Source of the DNA: Pelobacter sp. UBA5610
GTDB taxonomy: Bacteria; Desulfobacterota; Desulfuromonadia; Desulfuromonadales; Syntrophotaleaceae
Length of the DNA stretch: 11,640 nt
Assembly (NCBI GenBank): GCA_002424645.1
Contig: DIKU01000074.1
Span: forward strand, 15,714-27,353
Direction: 5' to 3'
Below the pieces are notes generated by a model that searched no databases, was not told where the DNA came from, and worked only from the letters and a program-made list of their open reading frames with translations. Made by a program: the position numbers and the translations under genes. This document shows, in pieces, positions 1 through 6,835 of this stretch. Each line of letters begins with the position of its first letter. Position 1 is the stretch's first letter.

Positions 1-435
1 GGTATCGATCTGAAACCGGTCTCCGCTGAAATCACCTATGGCTGTGAACGCATAGCCATGTATCTGCAGGGTGTCGATAATGTTTATGACCTTGAGTGGA
101 TAGATGGCATCAAATACGGGGATGTCCACCATCAGTCCGAGGTGGAGTTTTCGACTTACAATTTTGAAGAGGCCGATGCCGGCATGCTGTTTCAGCTCTT
201 CGATATGTATGAAAAGGAATGTACCCGCATCGTCAAACGGCAGCTCGTGCTGCCCGCCTACGATTTCGTGTTGAAGGCTTCGCACGCGTTTAATCTGCTG
301 GATGCGCGGGGCGCCATTTCCGTGACGGAGCGGGCACACTATATCGGCCGGGTGCGTAATCTGGCGCGAATGTGTGCCGAAGGCTATGTGGCCCAGCGGG
401 AGAAACTCGGTTTCCCCTTGATCAAGGGCCGGTAA
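1..435 (+). CDS. glyQ: Glycine--tRNA ligase alpha subunit, 3' part
   Basis: This is the C-terminal 144 residues of the alpha subunit of the bacterial alpha2beta2 glycyl-tRNA synthetase, which charges tRNA-Gly in the cytoplasm. The reading frame is open from base 1, so the gene starts outside the window; full-length family members are about 290-300 residues, so roughly half is present. The first residues contain the class II signature KPVSAEITYGCERIAMYLQ, part of the catalytic core that binds ATP and glycine. Further on, the segment with LDARGAISVTER and a YIGRVRNLAR helix is typical of the alpha-subunit C-terminal helical region. The gene ends with TAA and is followed after 77 bases by glyS, its partner subunit. 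A terminator-like hairpin lies in that gap. Identification is by recognition of conserved family sequence and by the glyS neighbour. Confidence 0.96.
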   Translation, partial: GIDLKPVSAEITYGCERIAMYLQGVDNVYDLEWIDGIKYGDVHHQSEVEFSTYNFEEADAGMLFQLFDMYEKECTRIVKRQLVLPAYDFVLKASHAFNLLDARGAISVTERAHYIGRVRNLARMCAEGYVAQREKLGFPLIKGR

Positions 436-458
436 ATTCCTTGCACTAAGGTAACCGC

Positions 459-495
459 GCCACGGAAAATCCGTTTTCCGTGGCTTGCTTTTTTT
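459..495 (+). terminator. Terminator-like hairpin between glyQ and glyS
   Basis: An 11-bp perfect stem has arms at 459-469 and 474-484 (core CCACGGAAAA paired with TTTTCCGTGG) and a four-base loop TCCG. It is followed by TTGC and a run of seven T at 489-495. This is the architecture of a Rho-independent terminator on the plus strand. It sits between two genes whose products must assemble together, and glyS begins only 18 bases later, so it most likely acts as a partial terminator, an attenuator or an mRNA-stabilising 3' end for glyQ. The sequence shows the structure; the role is inferred. The G/C content of the upper stem is low, and the four bases between stem and main T run may weaken termination. 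Confidence 0.7.
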
Positions 496-512
496 GAGAT
501 GATGGAGCGCTC

Positions 513-2579
513 ATGTCTGCTGAACTGTTCCTGGAAATTGGCACAGAAGAAATTCCCGCCGGATTTTTACCTCCGGCCATGGCTGATCTTGAACGGCTGA
601 TGCGCAAAGAACTCGAAGCCGGTCGCATCGGTTTTGAGGAGGTTCGAACCTTTGCCACGCCGCGCCGTTTGGTTCTGGCGGTAAGTGGTGTGGCGCTCGA
701 GCAGGCCCGCCAGGAAGTAACGGCTGCCGGTCCTTCCGTGGCTGTGGCGTTCGATGCCGACGGCAATCCGACCAAAGCGGCGCTGGGTTTTGCCCGGGGC
801 AATGGTGTGGAGGTGTCGGATCTTGAGCGTCGGCAAACCGACAAAGGCGAGTATCTATATGTTTCCAAAGTCGTTGAGGGCCGCCCGACCAGCGAATTGC
901 TGCCCGAACTGCTGCCGCGCATAATCGATGCTATTCCGTTCAAGAAATCGATGCGCTGGAAGGATCTCGATATCCGTTTCGCCCGGCCCATGCACTGGAT
1001 CGTGGCATTGTTCGGCGGCCAGGTGGTTCCCTTCAGCTACGGCAATCTGAACAGTGGCAATGTGTCTTACGGTCACCGCTTCATGGCGCCGGGAGCGTTT
1101 GAAGTCAGCAGTCTGGACCAATATCTTGCAGACGCCGAAAAACAGTTTGTGATCGTCGACCCGGCCCGCCGCCGCCAGCTCATTGCAGAGCAGCTTGACG
1201 AAGTTGTCGGCCGCACCGGGGGCAAGCTCAACCCGGATGATGATCTGCTCGACGAAGTTGCGTTCCTGGTGGAGTATCCTACCGCGGTCATGGGTGGGTT
1301 TGAAAAAACGTATCTGCAACTGCCTCCGGAACTGCTGATTACCGTCATGCGCGAACATCAGCGTTATTTCACCGTGGTCGATGGTGATGGCAAGTTGCTG
1401 CCGCGCTTTATCACGATTTCCAATACCCGTGTTGAAGATCTGACCGTGGTGCAGCAGGGCAACGAAAGGGTGCTGCGCGCCCGTCTGTCCGATGCCATGT
1501 TCTTCTGGAATGAGGACCGGAAACAACGGTTGGAAACCCGACTGGAGGCGTTGAAAAACGTCGTTTACCAGGCCAAACTCGGCACCAGTTATGAAAAAGT
1601 CATGCGGTTCAGAACTCTGGCTGTGGAACTGGCTCGCCAGCAGGTGCCTGAAGTAGCCGAGTTGACCGAACGGGCGGCGCTGTTGGCCAAGTGTGATCTT
1701 GAAACCGGCATGGTTTTTGAATTCACAGAGCTGCAGGGTGTCATGGGAAGAGAGTACGCGCTGCTCGATGGGGAGGATCCTCGTGTTGCCCGGGCGATCT
1801 TTGAGCACTACCTGCCCGTGCAGGCAGGGGGGGATCTGCCAACGGATGATATCGGGGCGTTTGTCTCCATTGCCGATAAAATCGATTCGATCTGTGGCTG
1901 TTTTGGCGTGGGACTGATCCCTACCGGTACCGCTGATCCGTTCGCCTTGCGCCGCAGTGCCATCGGGATTCTCAATATTATCCTTGAGCGTGGCTACCGT
2001 TTGTCCCTTGTCGCGCTGGTCGAGCGAAGCCTTGGCCTGCTTGGCGACAAGCTTACCCGGCCTGCCGCCGAGGTGGCTGCCGAGGTTCTGGAGTTTATCC
2101 GCTTGCGCTTTTTCAACATGCTGACCTCCCAGGGGCAGCCCCAGGATATGGTCGATGCCGTGCTGAGCGCTGCATTTGACGATCCTCTTGACGCTTTGCA
2201 ACGGGTAACTGGCTTGACCAGTTTCCGTGAAGAAGGTGAATTTGAAGCCCTGGCCGTAACTTTCAAGCGGGTGGTCAATATCGTCAAGTCCGGTACGGAA
2301 ACGCCTGTCGACACCGCCCTGTTCGAGGCGGATTGCGAAGGCTTGTTGCTGGAAGCCCTGCAACGTGTATCCGGTCAATTTGAACAATATGTCGCAGATG
2401 GCGCCTATCTGGACGCTCTGCGCACGGCGGGTGAACTGCGCTCGCCCGTAGATGCCTTATTCGAAGGGGTCATGGTCATGTCTCCCGACGAGGCGGTAAA
2501 AAATAATCGACTTGCTTTGTTGACGGTCGTTGCTCGACTATTTCAGGGAATTGCCGATTTTTCAAAAATCGCGGCCTGA
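513..2579 (+). CDS. glyS: Glycine--tRNA ligase beta subunit
   Basis: This is the complete beta subunit (688 residues, normal for the family at about 680-700) of the tetrameric glycyl-tRNA synthetase; it supplies tRNA recognition to the GlyQ catalytic subunit. Landmarks are EIGTEEIPAGF near residue 8, the FATPRRL segment near residue 47, a GHRFM motif in the first quarter, the KCDLETGMVFEFTELQG block from about residue 393, and DPFALRRSAIGIL around residue 477 of the HD-like core. The C terminus (roughly 580-680) is the DALR-type anticodon-binding domain, with a characteristic region around GELRSPVDALFEGVMVM. The ATG at 513 has GGAG five bases upstream and gives the expected N terminus. It follows glyQ and precedes ppdK by 84 bases with no clear terminator, so co-transcription with ppdK is likely. 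A short AT-rich hairpin at 2555-2571 falls inside the last codons and lacks a T run. Confidence 0.98.
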   Translation: MSAELFLEIGTEEIPAGFLPPAMADLERLMRKELEAGRIGFEEVRTFATPRRLVLAVSGVALEQARQEVTAAGPSVAVAFDADGNPTKAALGFARGNGVEVSDLERRQTDKGEYLYVSKVVEGRPTSELLPELLPRIIDAIPFKKSMRWKDLDIRFARPMHWIVALFGGQVVPFSYGNLNSGNVSYGHRFMAPGAFEVSSLDQYLADAEKQFVIVDPARRRQLIAEQLDEVVGRTGGKLNPDDDLLDEVAFLVEYPTAVMGGFEKTYLQLPPELLITVMREHQRYFTVVDGDGKLLPRFITISNTRVEDLTVVQQGNERVLRARLSDAMFFWNEDRKQRLETRLEALKNVVYQAKLGTSYEKVMRFRTLAVELARQQVPEVAELTERAALLAKCDLETGMVFEFTELQGVMGREYALLDGEDPRVARAIFEHYLPVQAGGDLPTDDIGAFVSIADKIDSICGCFGVGLIPTGTADPFALRRSAIGILNIILERGYRLSLVALVERSLGLLGDKLTRPAAEVAAEVLEFIRLRFFNMLTSQGQPQDMVDAVLSAAFDDPLDALQRVTGLTSFREEGEFEALAVTFKRVVNIVKSGTETPVDTALFEADCEGLLLEALQRVSGQFEQYVADGAYLDALRTAGELRSPVDALFEGVMVMSPDEAVKNNRLALLTVVARLFQGIADFSKIAA

Positions 2580-2663
2580 GCGGTTTTGAAATCAATCGCA
2601 GATCCGGTGTTCGACTTTCCGGTTGAATAACCGAATACCAAATCCTTCAGGAGGAACTCTCTC

Positions 2664-5330
2664 ATGGCTGTAAAGTACGTATACTTCTTCGGCGCAAATC
2701 AGACCGAAGGTGGTGGCCAAATGCGCAATCTGCTCGGCGGCAAGGGCGCCAATCTCGCGGAGATGACGGCCATCGGCCTGCCCGTGCCCGCTGGTTTCAC
2801 CCTCACTACCGAGCTTTGCACCGAATTCTATCGCAATGATCGTCGCTACCCCGATGGCGTGAGCGAAGAAGTGTCAGAGAACCTGGCCAAGCTTGAAGCG
2901 GCCATGGATAAGCGTTTTGGCGACCCCGCCAATCCGTTGTTGCTGTCGGTTCGTTCCGGCAGCCGGGCCTCCATGCCGGGAATGATGGACACGGTCCTCA
3001 ACCTGGGACTCAACGACACCACCGTGCAGGGTTTGATCGACCAGAGTGGCGATGCCCGCTTTGCTTATGATTCCTACAGGCGCTTTATCCAGATGTACTC
3101 CAACGTCGTTTTGGGTATGGATGGCGAAGTGCTTGAGCATATTTTTGAAAACATGAAGGAAACACGCGGTGTCGTTCTCGATACCGAACTCAGCGCCGAC
3201 GACCTGAAGCAGCTGGTATCGCTGTTCAAGGCCAAGGTTAAAGAGACTCTCAATCGCGAGTTTCCCGAAGACCCCAAAGAGCAGTTGTGGGGAGCCATTA
3301 ACGCGGTATTCGGTTCATGGATGAATCCGCGTGCCATGACGTATCGCAAGCTGAACAACATCCCTGCCGACTGGGGTACTGCGGTTAACGTGCAGGCCAT
3401 GGTCTTCGGTAACATGGGCAATGATTGCGCCACCGGCGTAGCCTTCACCCGGAATCCGTCTACCGGCGAGAATTACTTCTTCGGGGAATTTCTGCTCAAT
3501 GCCCAGGGCGAGGACGTGGTTGCCGGCATTCGTACTCCACAGCCTATCGACAAGGAAAGCAGCGACGGCCAACTCCCCTCTCTTGAGGAAGTGATGCCCG
3601 AATGCTATCAGCAACTGCTCGATATTCGCCAACTTCTTGAAAAACATTATCGCGATATGCAGGATATAGAGTTCACCATCGAAAAGGACAAACTCTATAT
3701 GCTGCAGACCCGTAATGGCAAACGCACTGCTTCCGCGGCCGTCAAGATTGCCGTGGACATGGTGGCAGAAGGTCTGATCGACAAGAAGGAAGCTGTGTTG
3801 CGCGTAGCTCCTGAGCAGCTCGACCAACTCCTGCACCCCTCCCTGGACCCCAAGGCCCACAAGGAAATCATCGCAACCGGACTGCCGGCTTCTCCCGGCG
3901 CCGCCAGCGGTGAAATCGTATTCTCTGCCGAGGATGCGGAAAACGCCGCAAAGCTCGGGCTCAAGGTCATCCTGGTGCGCATCGAAACCAGTCCGGAAGA
4001 TATCCATGGCATGAACGCTGCCCAGGGGATTCTGACTGCCCGTGGCGGCATGACTTCCCACGCTGCCGTTGTTGCCCGCGGCATGGGCAAATGCTGTGTG
4101 GCCGGTTGCGGTTCCATCAAGGTTGACTACAAGGCACAGTTGTTCACCGCTGAAAACGGCGAGGTTTTCAAGAAGGGTGATGTCATAACCCTCGACGGTT
4201 CCACCGGCGAGGTGATGAAGGGCTCCGTCGATACCGTGCAGCCGACGCTGACCGGTGATTTTGGCAAGCTGATGGAATGGGTTGACCAGTACCGTCGCCT
4301 GCGGGTCCGCACCAATGCCGATACACCGAATGACGCTGCCGTGGCACGTGGGTTCGGGGCAGAAGGCATCGGCCTGTGCCGTACCGAGCATATGTTCTTC
4401 GAGGGCGATCGCATCATGGCGGTGCGTGAGATGATTCTCTCCGAGGATGTCGAAGGACGCAAACATGCCCTGAGTAAAATCCTGCCTATGCAAAAAGGGG
4501 ATTTCCTTGGCCTGTTCCGTGAAATGAAGGGTCTTCCGGTTACCATCCGTCTGCTCGATCCGCCGTTGCACGAGTTCCTGCCCCATACCGATAAAGACCA
4601 GGAAGAACTGGCTGCCATCATGGATGTGCCCGCCAAGGTTCTTAAGCAGAAGGTTGATTATCTGCATGAATTCAACCCGATGCTCGGTCATCGCGGCTGC
4701 CGTCTGGGGGTGACCTTCCCCGAAATCTACGATATGCAGGTTCAGGCTATCATGGAAGCCGCTTGCGAATTGATTGTCGAGGAAGGTTTTGAAATTGTAC
4801 CCGAGATCATGATTCCGCTGGTCGGTCACGTTGCCGAGCTTAAAATGCTCCGCGCTCGTGCTATCCGTGTGGCCGATGACATCATTGCCCGTTACGGCGT
4901 GCAGGTGAAATATCTTATTGGCACCATGATCGAGCTGCCGCGCGCCGCTCTTACCGCCGATGAAATTGCTACCGAAGCCGAGTTTTTCTCCTTCGGTACC
5001 AATGACCTGACCCAGACTACTTTCGGGCTGTCTCGTGACGACGCCGGGAAATTCCTGCCGTTCTACGTACAGCGTGATATTCTTCCCAACGATCCGTTTG
5101 TGGTCCTCGATCAGGACGGAGTGGGGCAGTTGGTGCGTATCGGTTGCGAAAAGGGTCGCAAGACCCGTCCCGGCATCAAACTGGGAATCTGTGGCGAGCA
5201 TGGTGGCGATCCCGCCAGTGTTATCTTCTGCCACAACACCGGACTCGACTACGTTTCCTGTTCGCCCTACCGGGTGCCTATCGCACGGCTTGCAGCAGCT
5301 CATGCGGCTTTGCTTGAGGAGCGCGGGTAA
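2664..5330 (+). CDS. ppdK: Pyruvate,phosphate dikinase
   Basis: Cytoplasmic enzyme that reversibly converts pyruvate, ATP and phosphate to phosphoenolpyruvate, AMP and pyrophosphate; in anaerobes it serves gluconeogenic PEP supply or pyrophosphate-linked glycolysis. The 888 residues match the family (about 875-890). Domain order is an N-terminal ATP-grasp nucleotide-binding region (roughly 1-345, with SVRSGSRASMPGMMDT near residue 95), a swivelling phosphohistidine domain (about 400-520) and a C-terminal TIM-barrel PEP/pyruvate domain (about 530-875). The phosphorylated histidine is His466 in GGMTSHAAVVARGMG, and Thr464 is the position that regulatory proteins phosphorylate in plant and some bacterial enzymes. 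Arg573 in LCRTEHMFF and Cys843 in GICGEHGGDP are active-site residues of the PEP site. AGGAGG at 2649-2654, nine bases before the ATG, supports the start. It lies downstream of glyS in the same direction and ends at an intrinsic terminator. No dedicated regulatory kinase gene is visible. Confidence 0.98.
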   Translation: MAVKYVYFFGANQTEGGGQMRNLLGGKGANLAEMTAIGLPVPAGFTLTTELCTEFYRNDRRYPDGVSEEVSENLAKLEAAMDKRFGDPANPLLLSVRSGSRASMPGMMDTVLNLGLNDTTVQGLIDQSGDARFAYDSYRRFIQMYSNVVLGMDGEVLEHIFENMKETRGVVLDTELSADDLKQLVSLFKAKVKETLNREFPEDPKEQLWGAINAVFGSWMNPRAMTYRKLNNIPADWGTAVNVQAMVFGNMGNDCATGVAFTRNPSTGENYFFGEFLLNAQGEDVVAGIRTPQPIDKESSDGQLPSLEEVMPECYQQLLDIRQLLEKHYRDMQDIEFTIEKDKLYMLQTRNGKRTASAAVKIAVDMVAEGLIDKKEAVLRVAPEQLDQLLHPSLDPKAHKEIIATGLPASPGAASGEIVFSAEDAENAAKLGLKVILVRIETSPEDIHGMNAAQGILTARGGMTSHAAVVARGMGKCCVAGCGSIKVDYKAQLFTAENGEVFKKGDVITLDGSTGEVMKGSVDTVQPTLTGDFGKLMEWVDQYRRLRVRTNADTPNDAAVARGFGAEGIGLCRTEHMFFEGDRIMAVREMILSEDVEGRKHALSKILPMQKGDFLGLFREMKGLPVTIRLLDPPLHEFLPHTDKDQEELAAIMDVPAKVLKQKVDYLHEFNPMLGHRGCRLGVTFPEIYDMQVQAIMEAACELIVEEGFEIVPEIMIPLVGHVAELKMLRARAIRVADDIIARYGVQVKYLIGTMIELPRAALTADEIATEAEFFSFGTNDLTQTTFGLSRDDAGKFLPFYVQRDILPNDPFVVLDQDGVGQLVRIGCEKGRKTRPGIKLGICGEHGGDPASVIFCHNTGLDYVSCSPYRVPIARLAAAHAALLEERG

Positions 5331-5363
5331 GTATTTCCCCTCCCCTCTAAAAAGGTGAAAGTC

Positions 5364-5397
5364 AGCGGCCCCTGAAAATCGATCGGGGGCCGCTTTT
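5364..5397 (+). terminator. Intrinsic terminator after ppdK
   Basis: A perfect 9-bp GC-rich stem (AGCGGCCCC at 5364-5372 with GGGGCCGCT at 5386-5394) has a 13-base loop and is followed by TTTTAAT. It starts 33 bases after the ppdK stop and plausibly ends the glyQ-glyS-ppdK transcript. The T run is short, so efficiency cannot be judged from sequence. Confidence 0.78.
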
Positions 5398-5435
5398 AAT
5401 TCCGGCCGTCGCGCTGGATGCGATCTGTGACGCCC

Positions 5436-5463
5436 TTGACAGTCTCTGAACAGGGGTGATAAG
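5436..5463 (+). promoter_or_regulatory. Candidate sigma-70 promoter for the zinc-ribbon gene
   Basis: A perfect -35 box TTGACA at 5436-5441 is followed after 16 bases by GATAAG at 5458-5463, which matches four of six positions of the -10 consensus. It lies downstream of the ppdK terminator and 75 bases before the next start codon, as expected for a new transcription unit. Expected initiation is near 5470, so the transcript would carry the hairpin at 5491-5519 in its leader. The remainder of the 208-base gap after ppdK shows no gene. The call rests on sequence match alone. Confidence 0.5.
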
Positions 5464-5490
5464 TTCAAAGCATTATCGTACTACGCTGTG

Positions 5491-5519
5491 CCACAGGGTC
5501 GCGTTTCCTGTGGTTTTTT
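5491..5519 (+). terminator. Terminator-like hairpin in the leader of the zinc-ribbon gene
   Basis: A 7-bp perfect stem (CCACAGG at 5491-5497 with CCTGTGG at 5507-5513) has a nine-base loop and is followed immediately by six T at 5514-5519. It lies between the candidate promoter and the start codon at 5539. It could be a second terminator for readthrough from ppdK or an attenuator for the gene behind it. An upstream in-frame ATG at 5488 would put coding sequence through this hairpin, which argues against that start. Confidence 0.6.
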
Positions 5520-5538
5520 CGTTGTCTTGAGGAGATGT

Positions 5539-5973
5539 ATGAGTAAGCAGTTGACGGCAGGAGATTTTATCGAGGCACGTTGCACCCGTTGCAAGGCCGT
5601 GACGAACCACACCATTATCGCCCTGGTTGGCACTGTACCGGTAAGGGTGCGGTGCAATACCTGCGACGGGGATCACAACTACCGCGCTCCCAAAGTCAAG
5701 AGCGCCCCCAAAGCGACGACGGCTAAAACCCGCCAGCCAGGTACGGCTCGCAAGCCCAAGGCGATCCAGCAAGATGCCGAGCAGTGGCAGGAAATTGCTA
5801 CGCAACTTCAGTCAGGGCAGGCTGTGGCCTACAACATGGACCGTTCTTTCAAGGTCAAAGAAGCGGTAAGTCACCCCATTTTTGGCGTCGGGATCGTGGT
5901 GGAAATCTTTCCTCCCAACAAGGTTGAAATTCTTTTTGAGGCAGGACGCAAGCTTCTGCGCTGCAAGCAGTGA
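5539..5973 (+). CDS. Uncharacterised protein: zinc ribbon, basic linker, small C-terminal domain
   Basis: Function is not known to me. The 144-residue product has three visible parts. Residues 10-45 hold two CxxC pairs (Cys15/Cys18 and Cys39/Cys42, 20 residues apart), a treble-clef or zinc-ribbon arrangement. Residues about 50-75 are a linker rich in Lys, Ala, Pro, Thr and Arg, likely disordered and positively charged. Residues about 98-144 contain SHPIFGVGIVVEIFPPNKVE and end near GRKLL, which resembles the small beta-barrel (Tudor/CarD-like) segment found at the C terminus of UvrD/PcrA helicases; that similarity is my reading and is untested. No signal peptide or membrane segment is seen, so it is probably cytoplasmic and possibly binds nucleic acid or RNA polymerase. 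The ATG at 5539 has GAGGAG four bases upstream (spacing slightly short). An in-frame ATG at 5488 is rejected because it lies at the foot of a terminator-like hairpin. It appears to have its own promoter. Confidence 0.85.
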   Translation: MSKQLTAGDFIEARCTRCKAVTNHTIIALVGTVPVRVRCNTCDGDHNYRAPKVKSAPKATTAKTRQPGTARKPKAIQQDAEQWQEIATQLQSGQAVAYNMDRSFKVKEAVSHPIFGVGIVVEIFPPNKVEILFEAGRKLLRCKQ

Positions 5974-6009
5974 TCCTTTAAGCCATTTGCGCTATTCGTA
6001 ACTTCGATT

Positions 6010-6068
6010 CTTTGGCCCTCGAACCAGAATGCATCCATGCATTTTTCTGATCCGGGGGCCAAAGTTTT
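6010..6068 (+). terminator. Long nested hairpin with T tail, after the zinc-ribbon gene
   Basis: The outer stem CTTTGGCCC (6010-6018) pairs perfectly with GGGCCAAAG (6056-6064), can extend by three more pairs including one G-U, and is followed by TTTTAT. Inside the loop a second 7-bp stem forms from AATGCAT (6028-6034) and ATGCATT (6037-6043). It begins 37 bases after the upstream stop codon and ends about 40 bases before the nfi start, so a terminator role for the upstream gene is simplest; a leader role for nfi is possible. An ATG at 6029 lies inside the inner stem and is not a credible nfi start. Confidence 0.65.
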
Positions 6069-6109
6069 ATGGTGGACGGGCTTGGCGATTCGGAGGCGAC
6101 AGAGTATTT

Positions 6110-6787
6110 GTGGAATTTCCAGAGCTGCATAATTGGGATCTGATGGCGAAAGAAGCCATCGCCCTGCAGAAACGTCTCGCGCAACGCATTCGCCTTGATT
6201 GCCGGTTGCCGGATGCCGTTCAGTATGTGGCGGGCGTGGATGTTTCCTACCGACGTGGCGGGGGGGAATTTTTCGCAGCCGTGGTCGTTTTGCAGTATTC
6301 TGACATGAGGGTCGTGGAACAGGTCACAGCCAGCGCCAGAGTGACCTTTCCTTATATCCCGGGATTGTTGTCCTTCAGGGAGCTACCCGTGGTTTTGCAG
6401 GCATTTAAAAAACTGCAAGCGATACCCGATGTCGTGCTGGTGGACGGGCAAGGCGTTGCCCACCCCCGTCATCTGGGCCTCGCAAGTCACCTTGGGTTGT
6501 GGATTGACCGGCCTACAGTAGGTTGCGCAAAAAGCAGATTATGCGGCGAGCACGATTCCCCCGGCCGTCGACGCGGGGATCGCGTACCTTTGCTATTTGA
6601 AAATGTTGTGGTAGGCACCGTTTTGACTACACGCAGCGGGGTCAAACCGCTGTACGTATCTCCAGGGCATTTGCTGAATGTACCGGATTCCGCCGAGGTG
6701 GTCATGAATTGCCTGGGCGGTTATCGGCTTCCGGAACCGACACGCCTGGCTCACCAACTTGCCAACCAGGCGCGTCGCGACGGATAA
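6110..6787 (+). CDS. nfi: Endonuclease V (deoxyinosine 3' endonuclease)
   Basis: Repair nuclease that cuts the second phosphodiester bond 3' to deoxyinosine, the product of adenine deamination. With the GTG start at 6110 it has 225 residues, the same size as the Thermotoga maritima enzyme, and its N terminus (EFPELHNWDLMAKEAI) aligns by eye with that protein. Catalytic and structural residues are in place: Asp44 in VAGVDVSY, the PYIPG wedge motif followed by Glu91 in SFRE, Asp112 in VDGQG, Lys141 in AKSRL and His215 in EPTRLAH. GGAGG at 6092-6096 lies 13 bases before the GTG, rather far, so an ATG at 6143 remains a less likely alternative; a longer frame from ATG 6029 would run through a hairpin. 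The gene stands alone and converges on the FAH-family gene with a 48-base gap, in which I see no clear terminator. Confidence 0.95.
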   Translation: MEFPELHNWDLMAKEAIALQKRLAQRIRLDCRLPDAVQYVAGVDVSYRRGGGEFFAAVVVLQYSDMRVVEQVTASARVTFPYIPGLLSFRELPVVLQAFKKLQAIPDVVLVDGQGVAHPRHLGLASHLGLWIDRPTVGCAKSRLCGEHDSPGRRRGDRVPLLFENVVVGTVLTTRSGVKPLYVSPGHLLNVPDSAEVVMNCLGGYRLPEPTRLAHQLANQARRDG

Positions 6788-6835
6788 TCGGTTGTTAATT
6801 CCGGCAGACTCTATCCTTTTTCCATTTCAGGTCGG

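Noticed and set aside
855..2387. A 510-codon open frame on the minus strand inside glyS
   Set aside because: It is fully antisense to a well-identified essential gene, its translation has no recognisable domain, and it is rich in His, Gln and Arg as shadow frames of GC-rich genes are.
2555..2571. Hairpin CGATTTT/AAAATCG near the glyS stop as a terminator
   Set aside because: It is inside the coding sequence, AT-rich, and is followed by GCGGCC rather than a T run.
3315..5468. A 717-codon open frame on the minus strand across ppdK and its terminator
   Set aside because: It is antisense to pyruvate,phosphate dikinase, runs through the terminator at 5364-5397, and its composition is that of a codon-bias shadow. 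No family resemblance was seen.
5488..5538. Upstream in-frame ATG for the zinc-ribbon gene
   Set aside because: The ATG sits at the foot of a terminator-like hairpin and the extension encodes a poor, hydrophobic-basic stretch, while ATG 5539 has GAGGAG just upstream.
6788..6835. Bidirectional terminator between the convergent nfi and FAH-family genes
   Set aside because: I could not find a stem longer than a few pairs with a T run in either direction.
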